DNA of 64,000 nucleotides from Thalassobacillus devorans (GCF_011761345.1 NZ_JAASRY010000002.1:705856-769855), one strand, 5' to 3'. Counted from the first letter of the stretch, positions 25,464 through 35,567 are shown. Program-made: numbers and translations. The notes: a model not told the origin generated them from the letters alone.

Positions 25464-26405
25464 TTAAATAGGTAGATAGATTTGTAGTAACAAAGAGACA
25501 CCCAATAAGAAACCATAGATTGTATTGGTTTGAGCGGTGGCCTTCATGGCCGGCATCATTTCAATTGGCTGTGATTTACCAATGAATCCTTTTACTGCCG
25601 GTACTGCTTTCTTTATGCTCAAAAACGCGAGGAAGCTCAATAATGGCAATAGGCCAATGATGATATAAATCAATGTTAAAAGATAGGCTGTGGTGAATAA
25701 TGCCCCAAGAAAGCGGATAGCCCCTTGTTTTCCTAACAGGATGGCAATTGTCTTCCGTCCGTTTTCTTTATCTCCATCTAAATCCCGGATATTATTGGCA
25801 AGTAAGATGGCGCCAACAAAAATGGCGACTGGTATGGAGATCCAAATGACTCCTCCGTGGATGGTAAGGGTTTGGATAAAATAACTGATGCCGATAATGA
25901 TGGTGCCCATGAAGAATCCTGCTGCCAATTCGCCAAATGGAGTATAAGCGATTGGATAAGGACCACCGGTATATAAATAACCGAATAACATGGAAATAGC
26001 ACCGATAGCAGCAACCCACCAGCTGGTTGTTACTGAAATATAAATACCAAGCAGGATAGCAGCGCCGAATAAAGAAAGCGCCAACGCTAATACCGTTTTA
26101 GGGGAAATGCCATCCCTGACAATTGTACCCCCGATACCAACGGAGTTTTCATTATCCAGACCTCTTACATAATCATAATATTCGTTGAACATATTGGTTG
26201 CGATCTGTATCAATATGGAAGCTGTCAGCATCGCAAGAAACAGACCTGCATGAAAGCCACCATCTAGTACGCCCAGCATCGTTCCAATAAATACTGGGAC
26301 GAATGCTGCTGTCAACGTATGGGGGCGAAGCAGCCGCCACCACACTTGAAAACCTCCCTTTTCATTCAAGGAAGCCTTTATATCTTCACCTTGCACAGGA
26401 TTCAT
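25464..26405 (-). CDS. menA: 1,4-dihydroxy-2-naphthoate polyprenyltransferase MenA
   Basis: Membrane enzyme attaching the polyprenyl chain to DHNA. A UbiA-family protein of 313 residues with eight to nine hydrophobic helices. The first Asp-rich prenyl-diphosphate motif is NMFNEYYDYVRGLDNENS (about residues 67-84). The second is NNIRDLDGDKENGRKTIA (about 205-222). The ATG at 26405 follows AAAGGGAGAG. It is divergent from menF, so the whole pathway is in one locus apart from the final methyltransferase, which is not seen here. Confidence 0.95.
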   Translation of the reverse strand: MNPVQGEDIKASLNEKGGFQVWWRLLRPHTLTAAFVPVFIGTMLGVLDGGFHAGLFLAMLTASILIQIATNMFNEYYDYVRGLDNENSVGIGGTIVRDGISPKTVLALALSLFGAAILLGIYISVTTSWWVAAIGAISMLFGYLYTGGPYPIAYTPFGELAAGFFMGTIIIGISYFIQTLTIHGGVIWISIPVAIFVGAILLANNIRDLDGDKENGRKTIAILLGKQGAIRFLGALFTTAYLLTLIYIIIGLLPLLSFLAFLSIKKAVPAVKGFIGKSQPIEMMPAMKATAQTNTIYGFLLGVSLLLQIYLPI

Positions 26406-26557
26406 AGTTGTTCTCTCCCTTTATTTCTATCAAATTATTACAATCAATCTTAAGTTTATGGAATCAAGTAGAAAGTGTCAATCTATGTAAGAAACTATTG
26501 GATATAAGTAGGGATTCCTTGAGTCCTGTTCAAAAAGAGAATAAAATAGAAAAGGAA

Positions 26558-26635
26558 GTGAAAAACAGGATGCAAGTAATACACCCGTTCGTGAGCAGGG
26601 TGACTTATATAGGGCTTATTCTTAGTATTCTCTAA
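26558..26635 (+). CDS. Possible short hydrophobic leader peptide upstream of menF
   Basis: A 25-codon frame from GTG 26558, or 21 codons from ATG 26570 (MQVIHPFVSRVTYIGLILSI). AAGGAAG lies 11 nt before the ATG. It ends 33 nt before menF. It could be a translated leader or chance; no family is recognisable. Confidence 0.25.
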   Translation: MKNRMQVIHPFVSRVTYIGLILSIL

Positions 26636-26668
26636 GACTATCATTCCTGGTACTCAGGGGGGACACGT

Positions 26669-28060
26669 ATGATTCATACAGAAGCAGCGACACTGGATGA
26701 AGTCATAGATCAGGCATTGAATAAAGCGAAACAGACCAATAAGCAACAGCTGGTAAGTTTCGTTGATTATATAGAACCAATTGACCCGATTTTGTTTTAT
26801 GCGGGAGCATCCGTGATGGGTGATTCCCGACTTTTTTGGAAAAGTGCGGATGAAGACTTTGTAATGGCAGGAGTTGGTGCGGCTGTACGTTTAGCTTCAC
26901 CAAAAAACGACCGTTTTCAGGATATCCAATTTCAATGGAAGAAGCTGATGGAGCACGCCTACAGGTTCGATCGCTATGAGCAAAAGGGAACCGGTCCGGT
27001 AGCCATGGGTGGTTTCAGCTTTGATCCTTTCAAAGAAAGCACCGAACTGTGGGCTTCTTTTGAAAACAGTCAGCTGGAAATTCCGGGCTATTTAATGACA
27101 AAAGTGGGAAGTGATCATTATCTTACCATTAATGCCATCATTTACCCGGATGACCATAAAGAACAGTTGAAATTCCAGTGGGAAGAAGCGAAGGCGTTAT
27201 TGTTGCAATGTAATAACCGTTCTTTTAGTACCCCGGAAATTTTGGAACAAACCGAAATTGAACCAGAAGCATGGAAGCTGTTGGTTAAGCAAGCAACGGA
27301 TGATATTGAAGCCGGAGTGGTGGATAAAGTAGTGCTGGCACGGGAAATGCAGTTGAAGTTTGATGACAATGTTGACATAGCTCAAGTACTTCAACATCTG
27401 GATGATACTCAGACGAACAGTTATATTTTCGCATTTGAAAGTGAGGGTACCCAATTTGTCGGGGCTACCCCGGAACGGCTGGTTAAAGTGGAAAATCAAA
27501 ACTTATTGTCTACCTGTCTGGCCGGGACAATCCCCCGCGGGGAAACAACCGAACAGGATGAACAGCTGGGGCAGGAACTGCTGGCGGACGAAAAGAATCT
27601 GGAGGAGCACCAGTTTGTTGTGCGAATGATACGTGATGCGATTGAAGCCTGCAGTGAAAACGTCGATATTCCAGCTTCGCCTGTACTTTATCCATTAAAG
27701 AATCTTCAGCATCTTTATACACCAGTAAGGGCAAGATTAAAGCAGGGACATACATTATTGGATGTCGTTGCCCGTCTCCACCCAACACCGGCGTTAGGTG
27801 GATTGCCGCAAGAGGAAGCGATTGAATATATCCGGGAGTTTGAACCCCTTGATCGAGGCTGGTATGCCGGTCCAGTAGGATGGTTCGACTCGAATCAAAA
27901 TGGGGAATTCGCCGTGGCCATTAGATCTGCATTGATTGAACAGAATAGGGCATCCCTATTTTCAGGATGTGGCGTAGTAAAAGATTCGGATCCCGAAATG
28001 GAATATGAAGAAACAGCAATAAAGTTTACACCGATGTTAGCCGTACTAGGAGGAGCATAA
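26669..28060 (+). CDS. menF: Isochorismate synthase MenF
   Basis: Converts chorismate to isochorismate, the entry step to menaquinone. The 463-residue chorismate-binding enzyme has KVVLAREMQL, the FVGATPERLVKV loop, the LAGTIPRGETTEQDE active-site segment, LHPTPALGGLPQEEA, and DRGWYAGPVGW with GCGVVKDSDPEMEYEET near the C-terminus. GGGGGG before ATG 26669. Its stop codon shares an A with the menD start (TAATG), so the two are translationally coupled. A plain MenF rather than EntC is implied by the operon. Confidence 0.96.
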   Translation: MIHTEAATLDEVIDQALNKAKQTNKQQLVSFVDYIEPIDPILFYAGASVMGDSRLFWKSADEDFVMAGVGAAVRLASPKNDRFQDIQFQWKKLMEHAYRFDRYEQKGTGPVAMGGFSFDPFKESTELWASFENSQLEIPGYLMTKVGSDHYLTINAIIYPDDHKEQLKFQWEEAKALLLQCNNRSFSTPEILEQTEIEPEAWKLLVKQATDDIEAGVVDKVVLAREMQLKFDDNVDIAQVLQHLDDTQTNSYIFAFESEGTQFVGATPERLVKVENQNLLSTCLAGTIPRGETTEQDEQLGQELLADEKNLEEHQFVVRMIRDAIEACSENVDIPASPVLYPLKNLQHLYTPVRARLKQGHTLLDVVARLHPTPALGGLPQEEAIEYIREFEPLDRGWYAGPVGWFDSNQNGEFAVAIRSALIEQNRASLFSGCGVVKDSDPEMEYEETAIKFTPMLAVLGGA

Positions 28061-29805
28061 TGGAACACACCGAGACACTGACCAGGTACATGGCCAAGTT
28101 TGTGCAAGGATTAGTGGAGGCGGGGGTACGGGATGTAGTTATATCGCCTGGCTCTCGTTCTACTCCAATCGCCATGACCTGTGCTGAATACGATGAAATT
28201 AATCATTGGGTTAACCTGGATGAACGCTCGGCTGCCTTCTTTGCTCTTGGCATGGCAAAAGAACGAAGAAGACCTGTAGCGCTGGTATGTACTTCCGGTA
28301 CCGCTGCTGCCAATTATTATCCTGCTGTGATTGAAGCTTTCTACAGCAGGATTCCTTTAGTTGTACTTACTGCCGACCGGCCTCATGAGCTTCGGGATGT
28401 AGGGGCTCCCCAGTCAATAGAGCAGCTGAACTTGTACGGGGAGTACGTAAAGTGGTTCCATGACCTTGCATTGCCAGAAGGGAGCGAAAAAATGCTCCAG
28501 TATGCAAAGACTACCGCTGGCCGTGCTGTTCAGGAAGCTATTCTTGGGAATGATGGCCCGGTCCAAATCAACCTTCCGTTACGGGAACCGCTGATACCTG
28601 ACTTTACTTTACCAGGTTTATGGGAAGCTGACAGTGCTACAAAAGAACGGAGTCCGGTCATTGGCAAGCGGGCAATAGATCGTGGATATTTGGATAGTCT
28701 GATTGAAAAACTCAAAGGGTTTTCAAAAGGACTCATTGTTTGCGGACCGCAGATGGACCCTGTGCTTGGTGAAGCCCTCGCCTATTTGGCTAAGCGTATC
28801 GGCGCTCCTGTATTGGCAGACCCACTGTCCCAGCTTAGAGCAAATAAGTATGAAAAAAATAATATCATCGAGACGTACGATGCTATTTTAAAGCATGATG
28901 AAATTAAACAGACACTGCAGCCGGAGTTTATTATTCGTTTCGGAGCGATGCCGGTTTCTAAGCCTTACTTGCAGTGGCTGACTTCCTTGAATGCCCCGCT
29001 TCACTTCATAGTGGAACCGGAGGCAGGCTACCGTGAACCAGCAGGCGTCGAGACTACAGCTATCTATGCCGACCCTGTTATTTTTGCTGAGCAGTTAGCT
29101 GAACGGCTGGATCAGCCTATTGTGGAAAATAGCTGGCTTGAAACCTGGAAGAATATGAATCAGATTGCGAAAGATCTGCTGCTTGCGGAATCACCTGAAG
29201 AAGGAATGAATGAAGGACATGCAGTAGTAAAGCTTGCTGAAGTGATACCTGACCAGTCTATTTTATATGTCGGAAACAGCATGCCTATCCGTGATGTTGA
29301 TACTTTCTTCATGACCACGCCAAAAGCAGTCGATATCATGGCTAACCGGGGCGCAAACGGAATTGATGGTGTCGTGTCTGCCGCCCTGGGTACAGGTGCC
29401 AATGGTAAACCGGTAACATTGCTGATTGGAGATTTATCCTTTTTCCATGACATGAATGGGCTGTTGATTGCTAAACAAAAGAACCTTAACATCACTGTTG
29501 TTCTGATAAATAATGATGGAGGCGGTATCTTTTCCTACTTGCCCCAAGCCAGCCATCCTGAACATTATGAGGAGTTGTTCGGTACTCCCATGGGCATTGA
29601 ATTTCAACCATTTGTGGAAGCTTATGGCGGCTCTTATTGCCTTGCAGAATCTTGGGATGAATATACAAATGCATTGGCTGAAAGTTATGTTTCATCCGGT
29701 TTATCGGTGATAGAGGTCCGGACGAGACGAGAAGAAAATGTTCCTTATCATAGGGCGAAATGGGAAAGTGTCAAAGAAGCGATTGGCAAACAGTTAAAGG
29801 GTTGA
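28060..29805 (+). CDS. menD: 2-succinyl-5-enolpyruvyl-6-hydroxy-3-cyclohexene-1-carboxylate synthase MenD
   Basis: ThDP-dependent enzyme joining isochorismate and 2-oxoglutarate (SEPHCHC synthase). It is 581 residues in the classical three-domain layout. VISPGSRSTPIAMTC lies near the N-terminus, VCTSGTAAANYYPAVIEA binds the pyrimidine side, and the ThDP/Mg motif is LIGDLSFFHDMNGL then INNDGGGIFSYLP around residues 470-500. It overlaps menF by one base and is followed 5 nt later by menH. Confidence 0.97.
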   Translation: MEHTETLTRYMAKFVQGLVEAGVRDVVISPGSRSTPIAMTCAEYDEINHWVNLDERSAAFFALGMAKERRRPVALVCTSGTAAANYYPAVIEAFYSRIPLVVLTADRPHELRDVGAPQSIEQLNLYGEYVKWFHDLALPEGSEKMLQYAKTTAGRAVQEAILGNDGPVQINLPLREPLIPDFTLPGLWEADSATKERSPVIGKRAIDRGYLDSLIEKLKGFSKGLIVCGPQMDPVLGEALAYLAKRIGAPVLADPLSQLRANKYEKNNIIETYDAILKHDEIKQTLQPEFIIRFGAMPVSKPYLQWLTSLNAPLHFIVEPEAGYREPAGVETTAIYADPVIFAEQLAERLDQPIVENSWLETWKNMNQIAKDLLLAESPEEGMNEGHAVVKLAEVIPDQSILYVGNSMPIRDVDTFFMTTPKAVDIMANRGANGIDGVVSAALGTGANGKPVTLLIGDLSFFHDMNGLLIAKQKNLNITVVLINNDGGGIFSYLPQASHPEHYEELFGTPMGIEFQPFVEAYGGSYCLAESWDEYTNALAESYVSSGLSVIEVRTRREENVPYHRAKWESVKEAIGKQLKG

Positions 29806-29810
29806 TCGTT

Positions 29811-30617
29811 ATGTACTATACAATTGATGGCACAAAATACTGGGTGGAAATCAATGGCCAAGGACTTCCTATGATGTTTCTGCATGGTTTTACCGGAAGC
29901 ACTCGGACGTGGGATGACGTAGCTGGGCTACTAATAAAAAAGGGGTTTCAAGTGATAACGATTGACCTGCCCGGGCATGGAAAAACGATTTATAACACCG
30001 GTCACAAATTATCGATGAAACGTGCCTGTCATGATTTGAAGAGCTTAGCAGACGAATTAAATCTTTCAACTTTTAATCTGACAGGATACTCCATGGGAGG
30101 GAGAACGGCTCTTTCCTTTGCGGCATTATATCCCGATTATATCGCACAACTTATATTAGAAAGCGCCTCTCCCGGGTTGGAATCGAATGAGGATCAGCAA
30201 GCAAGGATTAGTAAGGATGAAAGACTGGCCAAAAAGTTAGAAGATGAAGGGATTTTATCATTTGTCGACTTTTGGGAAAACCTTCCCCTATTTGATTCCC
30301 AACGAAGACTCCCGGAGAAAGTGAAAAGAAAAATTCGGGAAGAAAGGTTGAGCCAGTCTGCAGATGGTTTAGCCCTGTCACTCCGCGGCATGGGAACTGG
30401 TGTCCAGCCATCATGGTGGGAACGGTTGGAGCAGCTGGAATTGCCAGTCCAACTGATTGTGGGCGAGTCGGACAAGAAGTTTGTATCTATCAATGAACGT
30501 ATGAAAAGCAAGATATCAGATAGCTCGCTGCACGTGATCCGGGAGGCTGGACATGCAGTTCATGTCGAACAACCGAAGCTTTTTGCTGAAATTGTCAGCG
30601 AATTCGTGCTAGAATAA
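29811..30617 (+). CDS. menH: 2-succinyl-6-hydroxy-2,4-cyclohexadiene-1-carboxylate synthase MenH
   Basis: Alpha/beta-hydrolase eliminating pyruvate from SEPHCHC. 268 residues: [13 protein letters not shown] forms the oxyanion loop, [15 protein letters not shown] holds the nucleophile Ser (about residue 89), and the catalytic His lies in [13 protein letters not shown] near the end. ATG 29811 is 5 nt after the menD stop, with AAAGGG upstream. An earlier in-frame start inside menD is unnecessary. Part of the menF-D-H-B unit. Confidence 0.94.
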   Translation: MYYTIDGTKYWVEINGQGLPMMFLHGFTGSTRTWDDVAGLLIKKGFQVITIDLPGHGKTIYNTGHKLSMKRACHDLKSLADELNLSTFNLTGYSMGGRTALSFAALYPDYIAQLILESASPGLESNEDQQARISKDERLAKKLEDEGILSFVDFWENLPLFDSQRRLPEKVKRKIREERLSQSADGLALSLRGMGTGVQPSWWERLEQLELPVQLIVGESDKKFVSINERMKSKISDSSLHVIREAGHAVHVEQPKLFAEIVSEFVLE

Positions 30618-30649
30618 AAAGCGGAAAGCGTTTTAAAGGAGGAGTTTCC

Positions 30650-31468
30650 ATGACTATTGAATGGGTAAACGAAAGAAACTACGAAGATATTCTTTATGAA
30701 ACATATGATGGTATTGCAAAAATCACCATCAACCGTCCGGAAGTTCGTAATGCTTTCCGTCCACAAACGGTTAACGAACTGCTGGATGCTTTTACTTATG
30801 CAAGAGATGATTCCAAAATAGGCGTCATCGTATTGGCAGGAGCTGGAGACAAAGCATTTTGTTCCGGTGGCGACCAATCAGTACGTGGGCATGGCGGTTA
30901 TGTAGGAGAAGATGAAATCCCTCGCCTGAATGTACTGGACTTGCAGCGCTTAATCCGTGTTATTCCAAAGCCAGTCGTTGCCATGGTCTCAGGCTATGCA
31001 ATTGGTGGCGGGCATGTTCTGCATGTAGTTTGTGATTTGACCATTGCGGCTGACAACGCCATTTTTGGTCAGACAGGCCCTAAAGTGGGAAGCTTTGATG
31101 CCGGCTACGGCGCAGGGCTGCTTGCTCGTATTGTCGGTCATAAGAAAGCACGCGAAATCTGGTACCTGTGCCGTCAATATGATGCACAGGAGGCATTGGA
31201 CATGGGCTTGGTCAATACGGTTGTACCAGTGGAAGAATTGGAGAAAGAAACCGTACAATGGTGCCAGGAAATGCTTGAAAAGTCACCGACTGCTTTACGT
31301 TTCCTAAAAGCATCCTTTAATGCAGATACAGATGGCCTTGCAGGACTTCAGCAAATGGGTGGAGATGCAACTTTACTTTATTACACTACCGATGAGGCAA
31401 AAGAAGGCCGTGACGCCTTTAAAGAGAAGAGAAAACCTGATTTCAAACAGTTCCCGCGTTTCCCTTGA
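30650..31468 (+). CDS. menB: 1,4-dihydroxy-2-naphthoyl-CoA synthase MenB
   Basis: Crotonase-fold enzyme closing the naphthoate ring from O-succinylbenzoyl-CoA. 272 residues; [35 protein letters not shown] (oxyanion hole), [16 protein letters not shown], and the C-terminal [13 protein letters not shown] are all classic MenB signatures. The ribosome binding site AAAGGAGGAG precedes it. A terminator follows, unlike in species where menE is directly cotranscribed. Confidence 0.97.
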   Translation: MTIEWVNERNYEDILYETYDGIAKITINRPEVRNAFRPQTVNELLDAFTYARDDSKIGVIVLAGAGDKAFCSGGDQSVRGHGGYVGEDEIPRLNVLDLQRLIRVIPKPVVAMVSGYAIGGGHVLHVVCDLTIAADNAIFGQTGPKVGSFDAGYGAGLLARIVGHKKAREIWYLCRQYDAQEALDMGLVNTVVPVEELEKETVQWCQEMLEKSPTALRFLKASFNADTDGLAGLQQMGGDATLLYYTTDEAKEGRDAFKEKRKPDFKQFPRFP

Positions 31469-31502
31469 TCGGAATTGGAACAAGTCAGGACAAACAAAGG
31501 GG

Positions 31503-31554
31503 AAAGCATCAGTTCGTGCACAAGCATGGAAGCTGATGCTTTCTTCTCTTTTTT
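31503..31554 (+). terminator. Terminator of the menF-D-H-B unit
   Basis: AAAGCATCAG pairs with CTGATGCTTT across an 18-nt loop, followed by CTTCTCTTTTTT. The left target duplication of the inserted element (TTTTACAT) includes its T-tract. Confidence 0.8.
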
Positions 31555-31558
31555 ACAT

Positions 31559-32114
31559 GGCTCTGTTAACCGTTATAATTGATCATTAAATTATAGGCCC
31601 GAAAAGTCGAAGACTTGATTTCGAGATGTTTGTGATAGTTTAGGGTGTGGGGGAACGAGTCGCTTTCCACGGGAGTTCGTTGAGCCTCCTCGAGCTAACG
31701 CTCTACGGGGTCTCACCTGGAACTCTTTTCCCGTAGGAGTCTCCCCGTTCCCCCACGCCCCTTGCCATATAAGATACTCGAAATCGTGTTTGGAAAGTAC
31801 ATCCCTATTTTGTGATGAGTATCCTATTACAATGGTAAATTGACCGTATTTTCTGCTCCAAAAGTACTCTATTTCTGATAGAAGTTTCGAGAAACTAACA
31901 AACGTAAGGTGGCTGGAAAAACGGTGAGACTCTTCGAAAATGCTACCTTCGTGCGGTGTCAATTCAAGAAGCTTATTCAAAGTCCTGTGGGATGAACATG
32001 AGCGGTGAGATCCCGCAAGGCGAAGCCTGAGGAAGCTCACCACATGCCCACGGAAAGCGATCCGTTTTCCCAGCCACCATATTCGCTACCTAAAGTCTCG
32101 AAACTGAGTGAGCT
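31559..32114 (-). mobile_element. Non-autonomous MITE-like element inserted between menB and menE (copy A)
   Basis: The left end GGCTCTGTTAA is at 31559-31569; the right end is degenerate (GAGCT). TTTTACAT flanks it on both sides (31551-31558 and 32115-32122), an 8-bp target duplication. Inside are two hairpin modules. Arms 31643-31657 and 31746-31760 are GGGTGTGGGGGAACG and its complement with one G-T pair. Arms 31908-31924 and 32062-32078 are GGTGGCTGGAAAAACGG and CCGTTTTCCCAGCCACC. GTCGAAGACTTGATTTCGAG (31605-31624) is shared with the other copies in reverse. No transposase or gene lies in the 702-bp gap. Open frames here have no ribosome binding site. Confidence 0.7.
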
Positions 32115-32170
32115 TTTTACATAACAAATAAGTAATTGGACTATTTTAAAGATTTAAGGAGGCTTATGAC

Positions 32171-33658
32171 ATGATAACGACTATCCCTCACTGGCTGCTG
32201 AAGCAGGCAGAATTGAATCCAGGCGAAACAGCAATCGAAATGGATGATGGTGCCACCCTCTCTTATCAGGAACTTCACGAAAAAAGCTTGCAATACGCTG
32301 CTTATTTTGAAAAATCGGGCGTTAAAAAAGGGGACCATGTAGCAGTTCTTTCTTCTAATCGGATAGAAATGCCCATCGTTATCCACTCACTTAGTTATAT
32401 CGGTGCAGTCATTGTATTGCTGAATACTCGTCTTACAGCTAAAGAACTTGCTTTTCAACTGCAAGATGCTGAAGCCGCGCTTATGGTTACAGAACCGGAA
32501 TTCCATTCTGTAGCTGGCGATGCAGCGCATAGAGCCGGCCTTAGTCGGGAGAAGATTGTGGAATTTCGGGAAATTCATCTTGAAGAGGCCCAGCCAACAC
32601 ATATGCAAACAGAAATAAACTTAGGTGATCTTTTCACGATCATGTACACATCAGGAACGACCGGTAATCCTAAAGGGGTACAGTTGACTTATGGAAACCA
32701 TTGGGCCAGTGCAGTAAGCTCCGCTCTTAATCTCAGTCTTTCCCCCTCTGAGAAATGGCTGGTATGTTTACCGGTGTTTCATGTCAGTGGATTCTCCGCG
32801 TTGATTAAAAATGTGGTCTATGGCATGCCAATTTTGTTAATGAAGCGTTTTGAAGAAAAAGCGGTCATAAATAACATCCGTCAAACAGGTGTTACCATGT
32901 TATCGGCAGTGTCCGTCATGTTGCAGCGGATGATGAGCGAGTTAGGAGAGCAGCAGCTGCCTGACTATTTCCGCGGGGTACTGCTGGGAGGTGGACCAGC
33001 GCCAAAGCCGCTTTTAGAAAAAGCGAAAGATAAAAAGATCCCGGTCTTCCAAACCTATGGAATGACAGAGACGGCATCACAAATAGTTACCTTAAATCCT
33101 AAAGATGCTCTGAGGAAACTCGGATCAGCTGGAAAACCCTTAAGTACAGCAAGTCTTAAAATCGACGCAGCCATGGGGGAAGTGGGCGAAATTAAAGTGA
33201 AGGGACCCATGGTGACTACTGGCTACTATAAACGGGAGGAAGCAACTGCTGAGGTTATGTCAGATGGATGGCTTGCAACCGGGGACCTTGGCTATCAGGA
33301 CAACGAAGGATTCCTTCACGTGGTCGATAGGAGAAAAGATTTGATTATTTCGGGCGGGGAAAATATCTATCCTGCTGAGATAGAAAGTGTACTGTCAGGG
33401 ATGGAAGGTATTAGGGAGGCTGGTGTTACAGGCATAAAGGATAAAAAATGGGGACAAGTACCTGTCGCATTTATAGTTTCCGATACTAGTGGTGCAATTC
33501 GGGAAGAGGATGTGCTTCAATTTTGTAATAGTGAACTGGCAAGCTATAAATGTCCGAAGGAGATTCACTTTGTAGACAAGCTTCCTCGCAATGCCTCTAA
33601 CAAGCTGATGAGGCGGGAACTCCTGTATTTACGAAAAGTTGATGGTGACAAAGGATGA
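32171..33658 (+). CDS. menE: O-succinylbenzoate--CoA ligase MenE
   Basis: Activates O-succinylbenzoate with ATP and CoA. The 495-residue ANL-family enzyme has the P-loop TIMYTSGTTGNPKGVQLTYG (about residues 157-176), QTYGMTETASQ, LATGDLGYQDNEG, and DRRKDLIISGGENIYPAEIE, with the catalytic Lys in NASNKLMRRE. AAGGAGG lies before ATG 32171. Its last base pairs overlap the menC start (ATGA). Because of the upstream terminator and insertion it likely needs its own promoter, which I cannot identify with confidence. Confidence 0.96.
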   Translation: MITTIPHWLLKQAELNPGETAIEMDDGATLSYQELHEKSLQYAAYFEKSGVKKGDHVAVLSSNRIEMPIVIHSLSYIGAVIVLLNTRLTAKELAFQLQDAEAALMVTEPEFHSVAGDAAHRAGLSREKIVEFREIHLEEAQPTHMQTEINLGDLFTIMYTSGTTGNPKGVQLTYGNHWASAVSSALNLSLSPSEKWLVCLPVFHVSGFSALIKNVVYGMPILLMKRFEEKAVINNIRQTGVTMLSAVSVMLQRMMSELGEQQLPDYFRGVLLGGGPAPKPLLEKAKDKKIPVFQTYGMTETASQIVTLNPKDALRKLGSAGKPLSTASLKIDAAMGEVGEIKVKGPMVTTGYYKREEATAEVMSDGWLATGDLGYQDNEGFLHVVDRRKDLIISGGENIYPAEIESVLSGMEGIREAGVTGIKDKKWGQVPVAFIVSDTSGAIREEDVLQFCNSELASYKCPKEIHFVDKLPRNASNKLMRRELLYLRKVDGDKG

Positions 33659-34764
33659 ATATAGCAGAGATTCGCATGCGTAAAATTGAGATGCCCCTGA
33701 GGTATCCCTTTCAGACACATGCCGGCCAGGTCAATGACCGGGAGCTAATTATTATAGAAATAATGGATATAGAAGGAAGAAAGGGTTTTGGAGAAGTGAC
33801 AGCTTTTTCTACCCCCTTTTATACGTCAGAAACAAGCGAATCCGCCTGGTTGGTATTAAGACGAATATTCCTTCCTGCTGTTAATTGGCACCAAATTGTC
33901 CATCCATCCAACATGGCCAGCCAATTGTCAATCTGGCAGGGTAATCGCATGGCAAAAGCCGGGTTAGAAGCAGCGTTATGGGATTTGTATGGAAAACAAT
34001 TAAACAAAAGTCTCAGCCAGCTGATCGGTGGAAGTCGATCGTATGTGGAATCGGGTGTTGTACTGAGCCTTGCGGATAAGCTTGAAGAAGTGATCGCTAA
34101 CTATCAGAACGAAGGGTACAGGCGCTATAAGCTGAAAATAGAAAAGTATAAAGAAGGGCAGATGATTGACGAAATCAAAGCTTATGCTCCTTCTCTTCCT
34201 CTCATGATTGATGCCAATGGTCTCTATGAAGAAAAGGATATCCCTTATTTACAATCACTGGATTCCAAGGGTTTGATGATGATTGAACAGCCATTTCGTC
34301 CCGGAGATTTCTATCTTCACCAACAGTTGCAAAATCAGTTGGATACCCCTCTATGCCTGGATGAAAGTTTAACCTCTCTGGCTGATGTCAAACAGGCAGT
34401 TCTCATGGGGAGCTGCCAAATAATCAACATTAAAATCAGCCGTGTGGGAGGGATGACGGAAGCACTTGCAATCCATGAGTGGAGTAGAAAAAACAATATT
34501 CCTGTCTGGTGCGGAGGGATGGTGGAGTCCGGGATATCTAAGGCTCATAATATCGCGCTGGCGTCCCTTGATGGATTCATTATTCCTGGGGATATATCTG
34601 CTTCTGCCCGTTTTTGGGAACGGGATTTGATCATACCGGAGGTTGAAGTCAAACAAGGAAGAATAAAAGTCCCATTGGATCCAGGGATAGGTTTTAAAGT
34701 GGATGAAGAGTATTTGCAATTTGTGACCCAAAATTCTTATATATTCCAACCTGATATAAGCTAA
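33655..34764 (+). CDS. menC: O-succinylbenzoate synthase MenC
   Basis: Dehydrates SHCHC to O-succinylbenzoate. An enolase-superfamily protein of 369 residues, with the capping domain first, then the barrel: YKLKIEKYKEG (catalytic Lys), PLMIDANGLY, MIEQPF, LCLDESLTSL and INIKISRVGGMTEAL carrying the metal Asp/Glu and second Lys. It overlaps menE by 4 bp (ATGA) and is translationally coupled. It resembles the Bacillus MenC/N-acylamino acid racemase group, so a side activity is possible. Confidence 0.95.
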   Translation: MNIAEIRMRKIEMPLRYPFQTHAGQVNDRELIIIEIMDIEGRKGFGEVTAFSTPFYTSETSESAWLVLRRIFLPAVNWHQIVHPSNMASQLSIWQGNRMAKAGLEAALWDLYGKQLNKSLSQLIGGSRSYVESGVVLSLADKLEEVIANYQNEGYRRYKLKIEKYKEGQMIDEIKAYAPSLPLMIDANGLYEEKDIPYLQSLDSKGLMMIEQPFRPGDFYLHQQLQNQLDTPLCLDESLTSLADVKQAVLMGSCQIINIKISRVGGMTEALAIHEWSRKNNIPVWCGGMVESGISKAHNIALASLDGFIIPGDISASARFWERDLIIPEVEVKQGRIKVPLDPGIGFKVDEEYLQFVTQNSYIFQPDIS

Positions 34765-34862
34765 GTTTTAAATCTTAGAAACTTAATGAAAGACATTCCA
34801 ATTTTTGGGGAGAGGTTTATCCTCATAAAGGGAAGGGTATTTCACAGTTTCTAGGAGGGCCT

Positions 34863-35567
34863 ATGAAAAAACTACTTATAACAATCACAATCATTTTGGT
34901 CATTATCGCAGCGGTTACTTATTTTCTTGGACAAAATCAGAAACAAAAAGCGGAAAAGCAGGAGGAATTAGTCGCCTTAGGAGATTCGCTCACCTATGGT
35001 GTCGGGGATAATACAGGGAATGGCTATGTAGGCGATCTGCAAACCTTATTGAGTAAAAATCACGAAGGTCCAGTAACGGTCCATAATTATGGTATTCCCG
35101 GCCAGCAGTCCGATGGCTTACTGCAGCAGTTGGATAAAGAGAATGTGACGAAAAATATAGAAGATGCCGATTACTTTATCATCTTTATCGGAACCAATGA
35201 TTTAATTCATAGTAATGGCGGTGATCTTGCGAAGGTTTATGAAAAACGTATCGAACAAGGAAAAATAGACTATGAAAATAACATAAATGAAATATTGACG
35301 ATAATACGTGACAAGAATGCAGAAGCTCCTATATTATTCTTAGGCCTCTACAACCCATTTCCTTCTTCTGAAGAATTAGATCAAGTGGTGCGAGATTGGA
35401 ACAGCCTTAGTCAGCAAATCGTTAGTGATTATAGTAGAACAAAATTCATTGAAACGAATGGATTATTCGATAAGAAGTCGGATAAGTATTTCAGCGATGA
35501 GCTGCACCCGACAGAAGAAGGATATCAGCTGATCACCAAAAAAATATTGAAAGAATATGATTTTTAA
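34863..35567 (+). CDS. SGNH/GDSL-family extracellular esterase
   Basis: A 234-residue exported or membrane-anchored hydrolase. Residues 4-22 form a hydrophobic signal anchor. Block I is ALGDSLTYGVGDNTGNGY (catalytic Ser), block II Gly in NYGIPGQQSDGL, block III FIIFIGTNDLIHS, and block V DELHPTEEGYQLI with the catalytic Asp and His. This is the YpmR/GDSL lipase layout. GGAGGG before ATG 34863. It is single-gene with its own terminator. Likely substrates are acyl or acetyl esters at the cell surface. Confidence 0.88.
   Translation: MKKLLITITIILVIIAAVTYFLGQNQKQKAEKQEELVALGDSLTYGVGDNTGNGYVGDLQTLLSKNHEGPVTVHNYGIPGQQSDGLLQQLDKENVTKNIEDADYFIIFIGTNDLIHSNGGDLAKVYEKRIEQGKIDYENNINEILTIIRDKNAEAPILFLGLYNPFPSSEELDQVVRDWNSLSQQIVSDYSRTKFIETNGLFDKKSDKYFSDELHPTEEGYQLITKKILKEYDF

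Noticed and set aside
31591..32043. 150-codon minus-strand frame between menB and menE
   Set aside because: It falls entirely in MITE copy A and arises from GC-rich hairpin arms; Ser/Arg-rich nonsense with no ribosome binding site.
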